A stretch of 64,000 nucleotides of DNA from Verrucomicrobiaceae bacterium (GTDB lineage: Bacteria > Verrucomicrobiota > Verrucomicrobiia > Verrucomicrobiales > Verrucomicrobiaceae): NCBI GenBank assembly GCA_024232965.1, contig JACKQF010000001.1, positions 1,240,001-1,304,000 of the forward strand. The letters run 5' to 3'. Within the stretch, counting starts at the first letter, position 1. Every line of letters begins with the position of its first letter. Below, in pieces: positions 42,336 to 51,555 of the stretch. The notes beneath the pieces were generated by a model, which saw nothing but the letters and a program-made list of their open reading frames with translations, was not told the origin of the DNA and ran no database searches. The position numbers were made by a program, and so were the translations under genes.

Positions 42336-43697
42336 ATGTTCATTCGCCCACAAAAACGACACGTCACTCTGGCCACTACCCTGGCAGCCTTCATCTTGAT
42401 GCTAGCTCCGGCTCCTGCCGAATTGCTACTCGTTGAAAAACCGGATCTCAAATTCGGATTCATCAAACTCACCGACTGCGCTCCGCTGGTCATCGCCAAG
42501 GAAAAAGGTTACTTTGAGGACGAAGGCCTCATCGTAGAACTCGAAGCCCAGGCTAACTGGAAGGTCCTCCTCGATCGTGTGATCTCAGGTGAACTTGACG
42601 GGGCCCACATGCTCGCCGGTCAGCCCATCGGCGCAACGGTGGGATTCGGCACCCAAGCTCACGTCGTCACGGCCTACAGCCTCGACTACAATGGCAATGC
42701 CATCACCGTCTCCAACGCCATTTGGGAACAGATGAAGGCCTCCATTGCGAAGGACGAAAATGGCAAACCTGTTCATCCCATCAGTGCCCACGCATTGAAG
42801 CCCATCGCCGAGCAGGCCAAGGCAAAAGGCAACGCCTTAAATATGGGAATGGTCTTCCCGGTCTCGACCCACAACTACGAAATCCGTTACTGGCTGGCCG
42901 CCGCCGGAATTAAGCCGGGATTCTATTTGGATCCAACCACGAAGGAGCAGAACATCCCCGGGGTGCTGAATGCCGACATCGTGCTCTCGGTCACCCCACC
43001 GCCGCAGATGCCTTCCACACTCGAGGCTGGCACCATTGTGGGTTACTGCGTGGGAGAGCCATGGAACCAGCAGGCGGTGTTCAAAAAGATCGGTGTGCCG
43101 GTGGTGACAAACTACGACATCTGGAAGAACAATCCCGAAAAGGTTTTCGGTGTCACTCAGGCATGGACGGAAGCGAATCCGCAGACCTGGGTCGCGGTCA
43201 CTAAGGCGCTCATCCGCGCTGGTCACTGGCTGGATGCCAGCGTGGAGAATCGCCGCGAAGCAGTGAAACTCCTGGCGCTGCCAAACTACGTCGGGGCCGA
43301 TGAAACGGTCATCGCCAATAGCATGACTGGCACCTTTGAATTTGAAGCGGGCGACAAGCGCGAGATGCCGGACTTCAACGTGTTCTTCCGTCACAACGCA
43401 AGTTACCCGTGGTATTCGGACTGCATCTGGTTCTTGACCCAGATGATCCGCTGGGGCCAGATCCCAGAGCAGAAGCCGGACGCCTGGTTTGAGGAAACGG
43501 CGAAAAAGATCTACCACCCGGAGATTTACGAAAAGGCGGCCCGCATGCTCGTGGAGGAAGGCAAGATCGAAGCCTCCGAGTTCCCCTTCGGGACCGATGG
43601 CTTCCGGCCCGCCACGACTGACTTCATCGACGGCAACTCCTACGACGGACACAAGCCGAACGAATACATCAAGAGCTTCCAGATCGGCCTGAAATAG
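42336..43697 (+). CDS. nrtA: Nitrate ABC transporter, substrate-binding protein
   Basis: This 453-residue periplasmic binding protein has an N-terminal signal segment (about residues 10-28). The family blocks are LKFGFIKLTDCAPLVIAKEKGYFEDEGL, GELDGAHMLAGQPIGATVG, YSLDYNGNAITVSN, GTIVGYCVGEPWNQQAVF and EKVFGVTQAWTEANP, close to NrtA of cyanobacteria. It captures nitrate (perhaps nitrite) for the permease encoded next. It follows the NasS-like gene by 44 bases; the two are clearly paralogues, one exported and one not. Confidence 0.9.
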   Translation: MFIRPQKRHVTLATTLAAFILMLAPAPAELLLVEKPDLKFGFIKLTDCAPLVIAKEKGYFEDEGLIVELEAQANWKVLLDRVISGELDGAHMLAGQPIGATVGFGTQAHVVTAYSLDYNGNAITVSNAIWEQMKASIAKDENGKPVHPISAHALKPIAEQAKAKGNALNMGMVFPVSTHNYEIRYWLAAAGIKPGFYLDPTTKEQNIPGVLNADIVLSVTPPPQMPSTLEAGTIVGYCVGEPWNQQAVFKKIGVPVVTNYDIWKNNPEKVFGVTQAWTEANPQTWVAVTKALIRAGHWLDASVENRREAVKLLALPNYVGADETVIANSMTGTFEFEAGDKREMPDFNVFFRHNASYPWYSDCIWFLTQMIRWGQIPEQKPDAWFEETAKKIYHPEIYEKAARMLVEEGKIEASEFPFGTDGFRPATTDFIDGNSYDGHKPNEYIKSFQIGLK

Positions 43698-43726
43698 CCG
43701 TCCTGAAGACCGCCGCCGCCACCTTC

Positions 43727-44914
43727 ATGTCATCAAAGCCGCAAGCCATGATCGCCACCACCTCATCGACCGACGACACCACCACTCCCGCACCAGGGGC
43801 GGGCGGGCCGCGCAAATCTTTTCAGTGGAGAGGGTTGTTCAATCCCAGCCCCATTGCTCACCTGCTGAACAAGCTGGGGCTGGGATTTTTCGTTCCCTAT
43901 GTGCGGCTGGCGGCAGGTGATGAACCGCAAAAACAGGTGCGTCAGATCTTGATCGACATCCTGCTGCCAGGTCTGGCGATGTGCCTGTTCTTCGCTTTCT
44001 GGGCCGTCTGCGCCAAGCATGTGAAGACAGACAGCACCCGGATCCCCACTCCGGCCGAAACCTGGAGCGCTTGGCAGGGCATGCAGGCCTTCGCCGCGGA
44101 TCAGGCGGTGAAGGAATCGGAGTTTGGCGACAAGATGGAAAAACTCGCCGCCGTCTGGGACAAACAAGCCCAAGCAGCCAAGGATGCGGGTGATGCAGCC
44201 AAAGCCGCAGCGTCCGCCGAAAGAGCTGAGTCCTATCGGTCCAAGGAATATGCGGGGCCACCGACGTTTTATCACCAGATCGGCACGAGCCTGATCACCG
44301 TGACCATCGGCTTCATCGCAGCGACCCTGATCGCGATCCCTCTAGGCATCCTTTGCGGATTGAATCGCTACTTCTTCATCGCGCTGAATCCGCTGGTGCA
44401 GATCTTCAAGCCCGTTTCCCCGCTGGCCTGGCTGCCGATCGTCTTTGTGTTCGTCACCGCCCTGTATGATCCGCCCGCATCATCCCATCTTTTTGGACGC
44501 GCGATGTTCATCTCCGCTGGCACCGTCACCCTTTGCTCTTTGTGGCCGACGTTGATCAACACCGCCTTCGGTGTGGCCGGCATCGACAAGGACCACCTCA
44601 ATGTGGCCCGCGTCTTGAAGCTGTCGTGGTTCAAGCAATTGACCTCGATCATCCTGCCCAGCGCGCTGCCGCTGATCTTTACCGGCCTGCGCCTTTCCCT
44701 GGGCGTCGGCTGGATGGTGCTCATCGCTGCTGACATGCTGGCGCAGAACCCTGGACTCGGGAAATTCGTCTGGGACACCTTCCAGAATGGCTCAACCGAG
44801 TCGATGGCCCAGATCGTCGTGGCCGTCTTCGCCATCGGCATCATCGGCTTCTTTCTCGACCGCATCATGTTCGCCCTGCAGCGCCTCGTGACCTTCGAAG
44901 ATCGCGCCATCTAA
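43727..44914 (+). CDS. nrtB: Nitrate ABC transporter, permease
   Basis: This 395-residue inner-membrane permease of the NrtB/SsuC type has its core in the last 210 residues: LITVTIGFIAATLIAIPLGILCGLNRYFFIALNPLVQIFKPVSPLAWLPIVFVF, ending with VARVLKLSWFKQLTSIILPSALPLIFTGLRLSLGVGWMVLIAADML. Between the first membrane segment (LLPGLAMCLFFAFWAV) and the core lies an extra block of about 70 residues, rich in Ala/Lys/Glu (KLAAVWDKQAQAAKDAG), predicted to be a coiled coil. This insertion is longer than in the cyanobacterial protein. The gene begins 29 bases after nrtA. Confidence 0.9.
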   Translation: MSSKPQAMIATTSSTDDTTTPAPGAGGPRKSFQWRGLFNPSPIAHLLNKLGLGFFVPYVRLAAGDEPQKQVRQILIDILLPGLAMCLFFAFWAVCAKHVKTDSTRIPTPAETWSAWQGMQAFAADQAVKESEFGDKMEKLAAVWDKQAQAAKDAGDAAKAAASAERAESYRSKEYAGPPTFYHQIGTSLITVTIGFIAATLIAIPLGILCGLNRYFFIALNPLVQIFKPVSPLAWLPIVFVFVTALYDPPASSHLFGRAMFISAGTVTLCSLWPTLINTAFGVAGIDKDHLNVARVLKLSWFKQLTSIILPSALPLIFTGLRLSLGVGWMVLIAADMLAQNPGLGKFVWDTFQNGSTESMAQIVVAVFAIGIIGFFLDRIMFALQRLVTFEDRAI

Positions 44915-44932
44915 CCCTAACCCTCCGCTGCC

Positions 44933-45835
44933 ATGGCCATTCTCAACATCCGCAATGCAGGCAAAAGCTTCGGCTTCGGCGCATTGAAGCAAGACATCCT
45001 CAGCAACCTCAATTTGTCGATCAATGAGGGAGAATTCCTCGCCATCGTGGGCCCTTCAGGCGTGGGCAAGACGACGCTCATCAATCTTCTGGTAGGTTTG
45101 TTGCAGCCGGACACTGGCAGTGTCGAATTCGAGGGCAAACCCATTACCGGCCCCAGCCAGGAGCGCGCGCTGGTATTTCAGACCTACGCGCTGCTGCCTT
45201 GGTTCACCGTGAAACAGAACGTATTGCTCGCTGTGAGCCAGGTGCATCGACACCTGAGCCGGGCCGAGCAGTCGGCCCACGCGGATCGCTACATCGAGAT
45301 GGTCAACCTCTCGCACGCTTCGTTCAAGCGCCCCTCCGAACTCTCCGGCGGCATGCGCCAGCGGGTCTCAGTCGCCCGGGCGCTGGCCATGAACCCCAAG
45401 GTCCTGCTGCTCGACGAACCTCTCGGCGCACTCGATGCACTCACCCGAGCCACCCTGCAGGACGAATTCGTCAACATTTGGAAAACTGCCCGCACTACTA
45501 TGGTGCTCGTCACCAACGATCCTGAGGAGGCCCTCTTGACGGCTGATCGCGTCATCCCCCTGCGCCCCGGACCGCCTTCTACGCTGGGGCCTGAGTTTCT
45601 GGTGCCCTTTGATCGCCCGCGCCGCGATCCCGCCATTCGGGAGTCCGCCGAGTTTATCGATCTACGCGTCCAGATCACCGACTATCTGCGCGCCTCGATG
45701 CCACGGCTTTCCGCCGACGATGAGGCTTACGCATTTCCTGATCTAAGCCCACCGCCGGTCGTCAAGCCAACTGGTTGGCGTGCAAAGGTGCGCAAACTGC
45801 TCGCCCACTTCCCTGAAGAATCGGACCCCACCTGA
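44933..45835 (+). CDS. Nitrate ABC transporter, first ATP-binding protein
   Basis: This 300-residue ABC ATPase has Walker A GPSGVGKT (residues 40-47), the Q-loop FQTYALLPW, the signature LSGGMRQRVSVARAL, Walker B VLLLDEPLGALD and an H-loop replaced by TND (VLVTNDPEEALL). The switch residue that is usually His is therefore Asn-Asp here. With the second ATPase downstream it would form a heterodimer, as NrtC and NrtD do in cyanobacteria, but neither protein carries the extra substrate-binding domain of NrtC. It starts 18 bases after the permease gene. Confidence 0.9.
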   Translation: MAILNIRNAGKSFGFGALKQDILSNLNLSINEGEFLAIVGPSGVGKTTLINLLVGLLQPDTGSVEFEGKPITGPSQERALVFQTYALLPWFTVKQNVLLAVSQVHRHLSRAEQSAHADRYIEMVNLSHASFKRPSELSGGMRQRVSVARALAMNPKVLLLDEPLGALDALTRATLQDEFVNIWKTARTTMVLVTNDPEEALLTADRVIPLRPGPPSTLGPEFLVPFDRPRRDPAIRESAEFIDLRVQITDYLRASMPRLSADDEAYAFPDLSPPPVVKPTGWRAKVRKLLAHFPEESDPT

Positions 45836-45859
45836 TCCCCACCTCACCTGCCCCGACTT

Positions 45860-46690
45860 ATGTCCATTCAGCTTGAATGCTACAATCTCGCCAAAACCTA
45901 CGAGACCAAACGAGGGCCGTTCTCGGTCTTTCGGAACCTCAATCTCAAGGTCCGCACCGGCGAGTTCGTCTCCATCATTGGCCACTCCGGGTGCGGCAAG
46001 AGCACGGTGCTCTCGATGGTTGCCGGCCTGAATGAAATCTCCGAAGGCGCCATCATGTTGGCCGGCAAAGAGATCGATGGTCCCGGCCCGGATCGCGGCG
46101 TCGTTTTCCAGTCTCCCTGCCTCCTCCCATGGATTTCCGCGCTCAACAATGTGCTGCTCGGGGTTGATCAGGTTTTTTCTCACGCAACGAAAGCCCAGCG
46201 CCGCCAGATCGCGCTGCACTATCTGTCCCAGGTCGGCCTCGCCGATGCAGCTTCAAAGAAGCCCACAGAACTGTCCCAGGGCATGCGCCAGCGCGTCGGC
46301 ATTGCCCGCGCCTTCGCCCTCGAACCGAAGATGCTGTTGCTCGACGAACCTTTCGGAATGCTTGACGCCCTCACCCGCATCGAACTCCAAGACGTTCTGC
46401 TGAAACTCTGGGCGCAGAAGCAAATTACCGCGATGCTCATCACCCACGATGTGGACGAGGCCATCTTTGTCTCTGACCGCATCATCTGCATGACGGACGG
46501 ACCCGAGGCCGAGATTGGCGAGGTCGTCACGGTGCCTTTTGAGCGCCCGCGTGATCGCAAGACAGTCCTGGCAGATCCGCGCTTCCGCGAACTCCGCCAG
46601 CACATCATCCACTTCCTCAACGAGCGCTCCCACATGCGCCGCAGCCTGCCGGAGGCAGCTGCACGCACCCCTTCCTCGGCCGCCGCCTGA
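45860..46690 (+). CDS. Nitrate ABC transporter, second ATP-binding protein
   Basis: This 276-residue ABC ATPase has Walker A GHSGCGKS (residues 41-48), Q-loop FQSPCLLPW, signature LSQGMRQRVGIARAF, Walker B MLLLDEPFGMLD and an intact H-loop (LITHDVDEAIF). It is close to NrtD. As the paired ATPase has lost its H-loop histidine, this subunit may provide the stronger catalytic site. It begins 24 bases after the first ATPase gene. Confidence 0.92.
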   Translation: MSIQLECYNLAKTYETKRGPFSVFRNLNLKVRTGEFVSIIGHSGCGKSTVLSMVAGLNEISEGAIMLAGKEIDGPGPDRGVVFQSPCLLPWISALNNVLLGVDQVFSHATKAQRRQIALHYLSQVGLADAASKKPTELSQGMRQRVGIARAFALEPKMLLLDEPFGMLDALTRIELQDVLLKLWAQKQITAMLITHDVDEAIFVSDRIICMTDGPEAEIGEVVTVPFERPRDRKTVLADPRFRELRQHIIHFLNERSHMRRSLPEAAARTPSSAAA

Positions 46691-46741
46691 CCAAGCAGAA
46701 ACAACAAACCTACCCCGTCACAGAACCCCATCATCGCACTC

Positions 46742-48103
46742 ATGAAAACTACCTTCCTCCTCACTCTGGCACTCGCTGCCGCAGTCACGGCGCACGCGGG
46801 CGACTCCGCCAAAGCGCCCGCCGCGCCCGAAGTGGCCCCCGCGCCTCCTCCCAATCCACTGTCCTTCATGGATGGCAAACTCGTCTTCGATTTCGAAGAA
46901 CGACTCCGCTACGAAATTCGCGAAAACAACTTCGACTTCAATAGCGGCGTGGACTCGCTGACGGATGATTCGTGGCTGTTGCAGCGCGCGCGCCTCGACA
47001 TGATGATCAAGCCGAATTCGTGGCTCACCATTTACGCCCAGGGCCAGGACGCCCGAGAAATCGACTCCGATCGGCCCAACGTCATTGGGCAACTCGGCGC
47101 TGAAGGGGACGATACCTTCGACCTCCTCGAAGGCTGGGTCATGCTGGGAGACCCAGCGCACGATTTCAGCTTCAAGGTGGGGCGCCAAAAACTCAGCTAC
47201 GGCGATCAACGCCTGGTTGGGCCGCTTGAATGGCTTAACCCTTCGCGGGCCTTCGACGCTGCCAAATTGCGCTATGCGTCCTCGACTTGGTCCCTCGACC
47301 TGTTCACTTCCAGCGTGGTGAACTTTGAAGACGGCAGCTTTAACGAGTCGGACTTCATTGATTCGTCCGATAGCCGGAATCAGATTTTTTCCGGTGCCTA
47401 CCTGGCGACGCAGTGGGTCCCCGTCAACAGCACCACGGATTTCTACCTCTTCCACCTGAACCAGGACACTCCGACTGGCGGCACCAACTTCGTGACACTC
47501 GGCACGCTCTGGAAGGGCGATCCAAAGATGCTGGGCGGATTCTTTTACGAGACCGAAATGGCGGTGCAGTTTGGCGATGTCGGGGGCAAGAGCCTCACGG
47601 CATTCGCGGGCCACTGGGGTGCCGGCTACCAATTCGGTTCCGCGTGGAAGCCACGCCTCGGTGTCCAATACAACTATAGCCCCGGCGATGACGATGCCTC
47701 CGATGGCGATGTGGGGACCTTCCAAAACCTGTTCCCCACCAACCACATGTTCTACGGCTTCATGGACACCACTGGCTGGGCCAACATGAACAATCCGCAA
47801 GTGAACCTGACCCTTCAACCGACGGAGAAACTCAAGCTTGCTGTGGACTACCGACTCTACTGGAACGAGACAAGCAACGATGCTTGGTATCGCGTCAATG
47901 GGACCACACAGGTTCGCGACATCAGTCCAGGTGCGGACAAATTTCGCGGCTCCGAGTTGGATCTGACGGCCGCCTACAAGGTCAACAAGAACCTCTCCTT
48001 CCTCGTCGGCTACAGCCACTTCTTTGCGGGCAGCTACCTTTCCGACACAGGCGCTGGCGACGATGCCGACTTTGGCTACGCCCAGGTGCAGATCAATTTT
48101 TAA
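46742..48103 (+). CDS. Outer-membrane porin, alginate-export (AlgE-like) family
   Basis: This 453-residue beta-barrel protein has a signal peptide of about 19 residues (cleavage after AHA), a short Ala/Pro-rich linker, and then alternating barrel strands. The family blocks are RLRYEIRENNFDF, LLQRARLDMMIKP, VKVGRQKLSYGDQRLVGPLEWLN-like and AFDAAKLRYASSTWSLDLF. The final residue is Phe (YAQVQINF), the usual outer-membrane insertion signal. Lying within the nitrate operon, 51 bases after the transporter, it probably lets nitrate across the outer membrane rather than exporting alginate. Confidence 0.85.
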   Translation: MKTTFLLTLALAAAVTAHAGDSAKAPAAPEVAPAPPPNPLSFMDGKLVFDFEERLRYEIRENNFDFNSGVDSLTDDSWLLQRARLDMMIKPNSWLTIYAQGQDAREIDSDRPNVIGQLGAEGDDTFDLLEGWVMLGDPAHDFSFKVGRQKLSYGDQRLVGPLEWLNPSRAFDAAKLRYASSTWSLDLFTSSVVNFEDGSFNESDFIDSSDSRNQIFSGAYLATQWVPVNSTTDFYLFHLNQDTPTGGTNFVTLGTLWKGDPKMLGGFFYETEMAVQFGDVGGKSLTAFAGHWGAGYQFGSAWKPRLGVQYNYSPGDDDASDGDVGTFQNLFPTNHMFYGFMDTTGWANMNNPQVNLTLQPTEKLKLAVDYRLYWNETSNDAWYRVNGTTQVRDISPGADKFRGSELDLTAAYKVNKNLSFLVGYSHFFAGSYLSDTGAGDDADFGYAQVQINF

Positions 48104-48129
48104 CCTCTCTCTCCCCCGAGAACTGCGCC

Positions 48130-49759
48130 ATGCAATCCGTTCCTGTGATTCCACCTTCCGCTCCTTTTTCTGAAGAGCAGCGCTCCTGGCTCAACGGCTT
48201 TCTGGCCGGCGTGTTGAGTCGTGGTGAATCACCGGGCGCGGCTTCGCAGACGGCTGCCGAAAGCAAAGAGCCCCTGCTCATCGCTTTCGGCAGCCAAAGC
48301 GGCAACGCAGAAAGTTTGGCCAAGCGGCTGGTCAAGGGAAGCAGCGGGTCGAGGCTTCGCAGCGCGCGCTGCGGGACTCGACTCGCTGCAAGCCGCTGAT
48401 CTCGTTAAAGAACGTAATTTGATGCTACTCACCAGCACCTGGGGCGAAGGCGAAATGCCTGACAATGCGGCCACCTTTTGGAGCCAGCTCAATCAAAATG
48501 GCACATCACCTTCGCTCGCCGGACTGCGTTACTCCGTCCTCGCACTCGGTGACCTCAACTACGGCGACACCTTCTGCCAGGCTGGCAGGATGATCGATGC
48601 GAGGCTCGCCGAACTCGGTGCGGAACGGGTCACCGATCGGGTGGATTGCGATGTGGACTTCGACCTTCCTGCCCGTCAATGGAGCTCTGTCACCTTTGCC
48701 GCACTGAACGGCAGCAAGGCAACGACTCCATCGCCAAGCACTGAGGAGGAGAGCACTGAATTCTCCAAGGAGAATCCGTTTCCAGCGGCCCTCATTGCCA
48801 ATGTCCGCCTGAATAGGGCCGAGTCCTCCAAAGACACCCGTCACATTGCGCTCTCGCTGTCTGGGTCGGGACTGGACTATGAAGTGGGCGACGCCTTAGG
48901 GGTGTTCGTCCAGAACCATCCCGCTGTCGTCGATGACATCATTGCCAGACACGGCTTCGATCCGGATGCCGTGGTAACCTTGCCTGATGGCGCCGAATCT
49001 CCTCTCCGCGCTGCTTTGATCGGACACTATGACTGCCGCAAACATTATGGCATCACGCCCTCCAATTCCGTTCCTCTGAGCGATTGGATGGAGAGTCTGC
49101 GCAAGCTTCAGCCGCGCCTCTACTCCATTGCTTCGTCGCTGAAGTCCCATCCCGAAGAAGTGCACCTGTGCGTCAGCGCCGTGCGCTACGAGGTCGATGG
49201 CATTCAGCACCAAGGTGTCGCCTCCACTTTCCTGGCGGATCGCCTCAAGAATGGCGAAACTACCGGAGTCTTCGTTCACAAAGCAGCGCACTTTCGTCTC
49301 CCCTCAGATCCAGCCACGCCCATCATCATGGTCGGTCCAGGAACCGGCATCGCGCCCTTTCGCAGCTTTCTCGAAGAACGTCAGGCAATCGGCGCGAGTG
49401 GAAGAAACTGGCTCTTCTTCGGCGATCAACGCCGCCATTGGGATTACCTCTATGGTGAAGAACTCGATGCTTGGCAACAGGATGGGTTTCTGACTCGGCT
49501 GGATCTCGCCTTTTCACGAGATCAGGCGGAGAAGATTTACGTCCAGACACGCATGATTGAGCAAGGTGCGGAGCTGTGGTCATGGCTGGAGGATGGTGCG
49601 CACTTTTATGTCTGTGGCGACGCCTCCCGCATGGCCAAGGACGTCGACGCTGCCCTCCATCAGATTATTGAACAGCACGGCCACCGCTCAGCGGATGCAG
49701 CCAAAGAGTACGTCGCCATCCTGAAGAAATCCAAACGCTACGCCAGAGACGTGTACTGA
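48130..49759 (+). CDS. CysJ-like flavoprotein reductase, interrupted by a one-base frameshift
   Basis: This diflavin reductase of about 542 residues would be made if one G of the run 48336-48338 were absent (join 48130-48336 and 48338-49759). The first frame gives MQSVPVIPPSAPF, the QRSWLNGFLAG motif and the flavodoxin start PLLIAFGSQSGNAESLAKRLVK. The second continues EAAGRGFAARAAGLDSLQ, LLTSTWGEGEMPDNA, the FAD-binding PRLYSIASS, the NADPH-binding GPGTGIAPFRSF, YVCGDASRMAKDV and the C-terminal KRYARDVY. In sulfite reductase this protein feeds NADPH electrons to a siroheme enzyme; here the likely acceptor is the NirA gene product 41 bases downstream. As it stands the gene is broken. Confidence 0.85.
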
Positions 49760-49800
49760 CCCATCACCCAAATCCAAACCCCAGCAAGCTAACCGCCGCT

Positions 49801-51555
49801 ATGCCTGCTACGACATCATCACCACCACCCTTGGGATTACCTGGGGGACAACACTTCACTGACGTTCAAAAGCGCTACCTGGAAGGGTTCTTTGCCGGAA
49901 TCGCCGCCCAAGGAGTGAGCTTTGGGGATCTCAGCAAACCACCTGCTCCGGCAGAGTTCACTACACCGATAGAAGACTTGACAAAAGAGGAGCGCATCAA
50001 ACGCGAACTCGACCCGCTCGACGCCACTGAGGAACTCATCTTAAAGGCCCGCTGGAACGCTGCGCCCGAGCCCGAAGACATTTTCCGTTTCAAGTGGAAC
50101 GGGCTGTTTTGGCTTTCCCCTGTTAAAGATGGTTACATGTCTCGCCTGCGGATTCCGGGCGGTGTGGTGAAATCCCATCAACTGCGAGAGGTCGCCGCCA
50201 TTGCCCGTGATTTGACCACCGGCTACATCCAGATTACCACGCGAAACAATCTGCAAATCCGCCTCATCCAGCCCAAGGACTGTCCCGAAGTTCTGCGTCG
50301 AATTCAGGGTTGTGGGCTGCACTCCAAAGGTGCCGGAGCGGACAACATTCGCAACATCACGATGAACCCCTGCGCGGGCTACGATCCGTTCGAGATCATC
50401 GATGTTCGACCACTGGTCAACGAACTCGCCACTCTCATCATCTCCAGCCGCGAGTTTTACGATCTGCCCAGAAAATTCAACATCGCGTATGATGGCGGTG
50501 GACTGGTCAGTAGTGTCGAGGACACCAATGACATCGGAGCCAGCGCCGTGCGGATCGGGGAGAACGACCAAGGCATCGAACCCGGCGTTTACTTTCGCAT
50601 CGCCCTCGGCGGTGTCACCGGTCATCAGACCTTTGCCAGCGATTGGTCCGTCATCGTTCCGGCCGACCGGTTGAACGAAGTCATCATCGCCCTCGTGCGT
50701 GTGTTCATTGCCCATGGAGATCGCACGAACCGGAAGAAAGCCCGCTTCAAATATGTCGTGGAAGGATTGGGGCTCGATGGCATCCATGCTGAGGTCGAGA
50801 AGCTGCTCGACTTCAAACTCATCCGCCTTTCAGTTGATGCCGCCATTCAAGTTCCAAGGAACTTCTCCCAACAAGGACACAGCCACATTGGCGTTCACGC
50901 CCAAAAGCAGGAGGGCTTGTTTTACATCGGCGCGCAGGTTCCAGTGGGGCAACTCACCGACCGTCAATTGGAGAGACTCGCCGACATTGCGGATAGTTAT
51001 GGCAGTGGTGAGGTCAGGCTGACCGTCTGGCAGAACGTCATCATTCCCAATGTGCGTGAGGCCTTCCTCGCCACCGCAACAAAAGCGCTGAAAAATGCGG
51101 GATTCCCAACCGAACAATCGAATCTCAAGAGCGGCTTTGTCGCCTGCACGGGCAACCGATACTGCAAATATGCAGCGACTGACACCAAGGGGAATGCCAT
51201 CGCGATGATGGAATACTTAGACCGCCGGGTGAAGCTGGATCATCCAGTAAATATTCACTTCACCGGCTGCGCCCACAGCTGCGCCCAGCACTTCATGGGT
51301 GATATAGGCCTTCTGGGCACAAAGGTGAAAACGGATTCTGGCGAGGGTTATCACATCACCGTGGGGGGCGGGTTTGGTGAGAATCGCAAAATCGGCCGCC
51401 AAATCTTCAGTGGGGTGCCCTTTGAATCCTTGGGAGCGACTTTGGAAACAATGTTGAAAGGTTATCTCGCGAAGCGCAACGAAGGCGAATCCTTTCACAC
51501 CTTTTGCAACCGCCACAGCATTGGGCAACTTCAGGAGGCTTTTTCCAATGTCTAG
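49801..51555 (+). CDS. nirA: Assimilatory nitrite reductase (NirA family siroheme protein)
   Basis: This 584-residue enzyme reduces nitrite to ammonium with six electrons, using siroheme linked to a 4Fe-4S cluster. The cluster ligands are C449-x5-C455 and C490-x3-C494 (CTGNRYC and CAHSC). Other family blocks are TTGYIQITTRNNLQIRLI and NPCAGYDPFEIIDVRP. The N-terminus FTDVQKRYLEGFFAG closely matches that of the flavoprotein encoded just before it, suggesting that the two proteins interact or were shaped for the same complex. It overlaps the next gene by 8 bases. Confidence 0.93.
   Translation: MPATTSSPPPLGLPGGQHFTDVQKRYLEGFFAGIAAQGVSFGDLSKPPAPAEFTTPIEDLTKEERIKRELDPLDATEELILKARWNAAPEPEDIFRFKWNGLFWLSPVKDGYMSRLRIPGGVVKSHQLREVAAIARDLTTGYIQITTRNNLQIRLIQPKDCPEVLRRIQGCGLHSKGAGADNIRNITMNPCAGYDPFEIIDVRPLVNELATLIISSREFYDLPRKFNIAYDGGGLVSSVEDTNDIGASAVRIGENDQGIEPGVYFRIALGGVTGHQTFASDWSVIVPADRLNEVIIALVRVFIAHGDRTNRKKARFKYVVEGLGLDGIHAEVEKLLDFKLIRLSVDAAIQVPRNFSQQGHSHIGVHAQKQEGLFYIGAQVPVGQLTDRQLERLADIADSYGSGEVRLTVWQNVIIPNVREAFLATATKALKNAGFPTEQSNLKSGFVACTGNRYCKYAATDTKGNAIAMMEYLDRRVKLDHPVNIHFTGCAHSCAQHFMGDIGLLGTKVKTDSGEGYHITVGGGFGENRKIGRQIFSGVPFESLGATLETMLKGYLAKRNEGESFHTFCNRHSIGQLQEAFSNV

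Noticed and set aside
46718..48154. 478-residue minus-strand frame opposite the porin gene
   Set aside because: It is antisense to a porin with a signal peptide and terminal Phe, and lacks any protein-family pattern.
47884..48399. 171-residue frame running from inside the porin gene into the flavoprotein
   Set aside because: Only the part from 48130 is real; it is the first segment of the frameshifted flavoprotein, not a separate gene.
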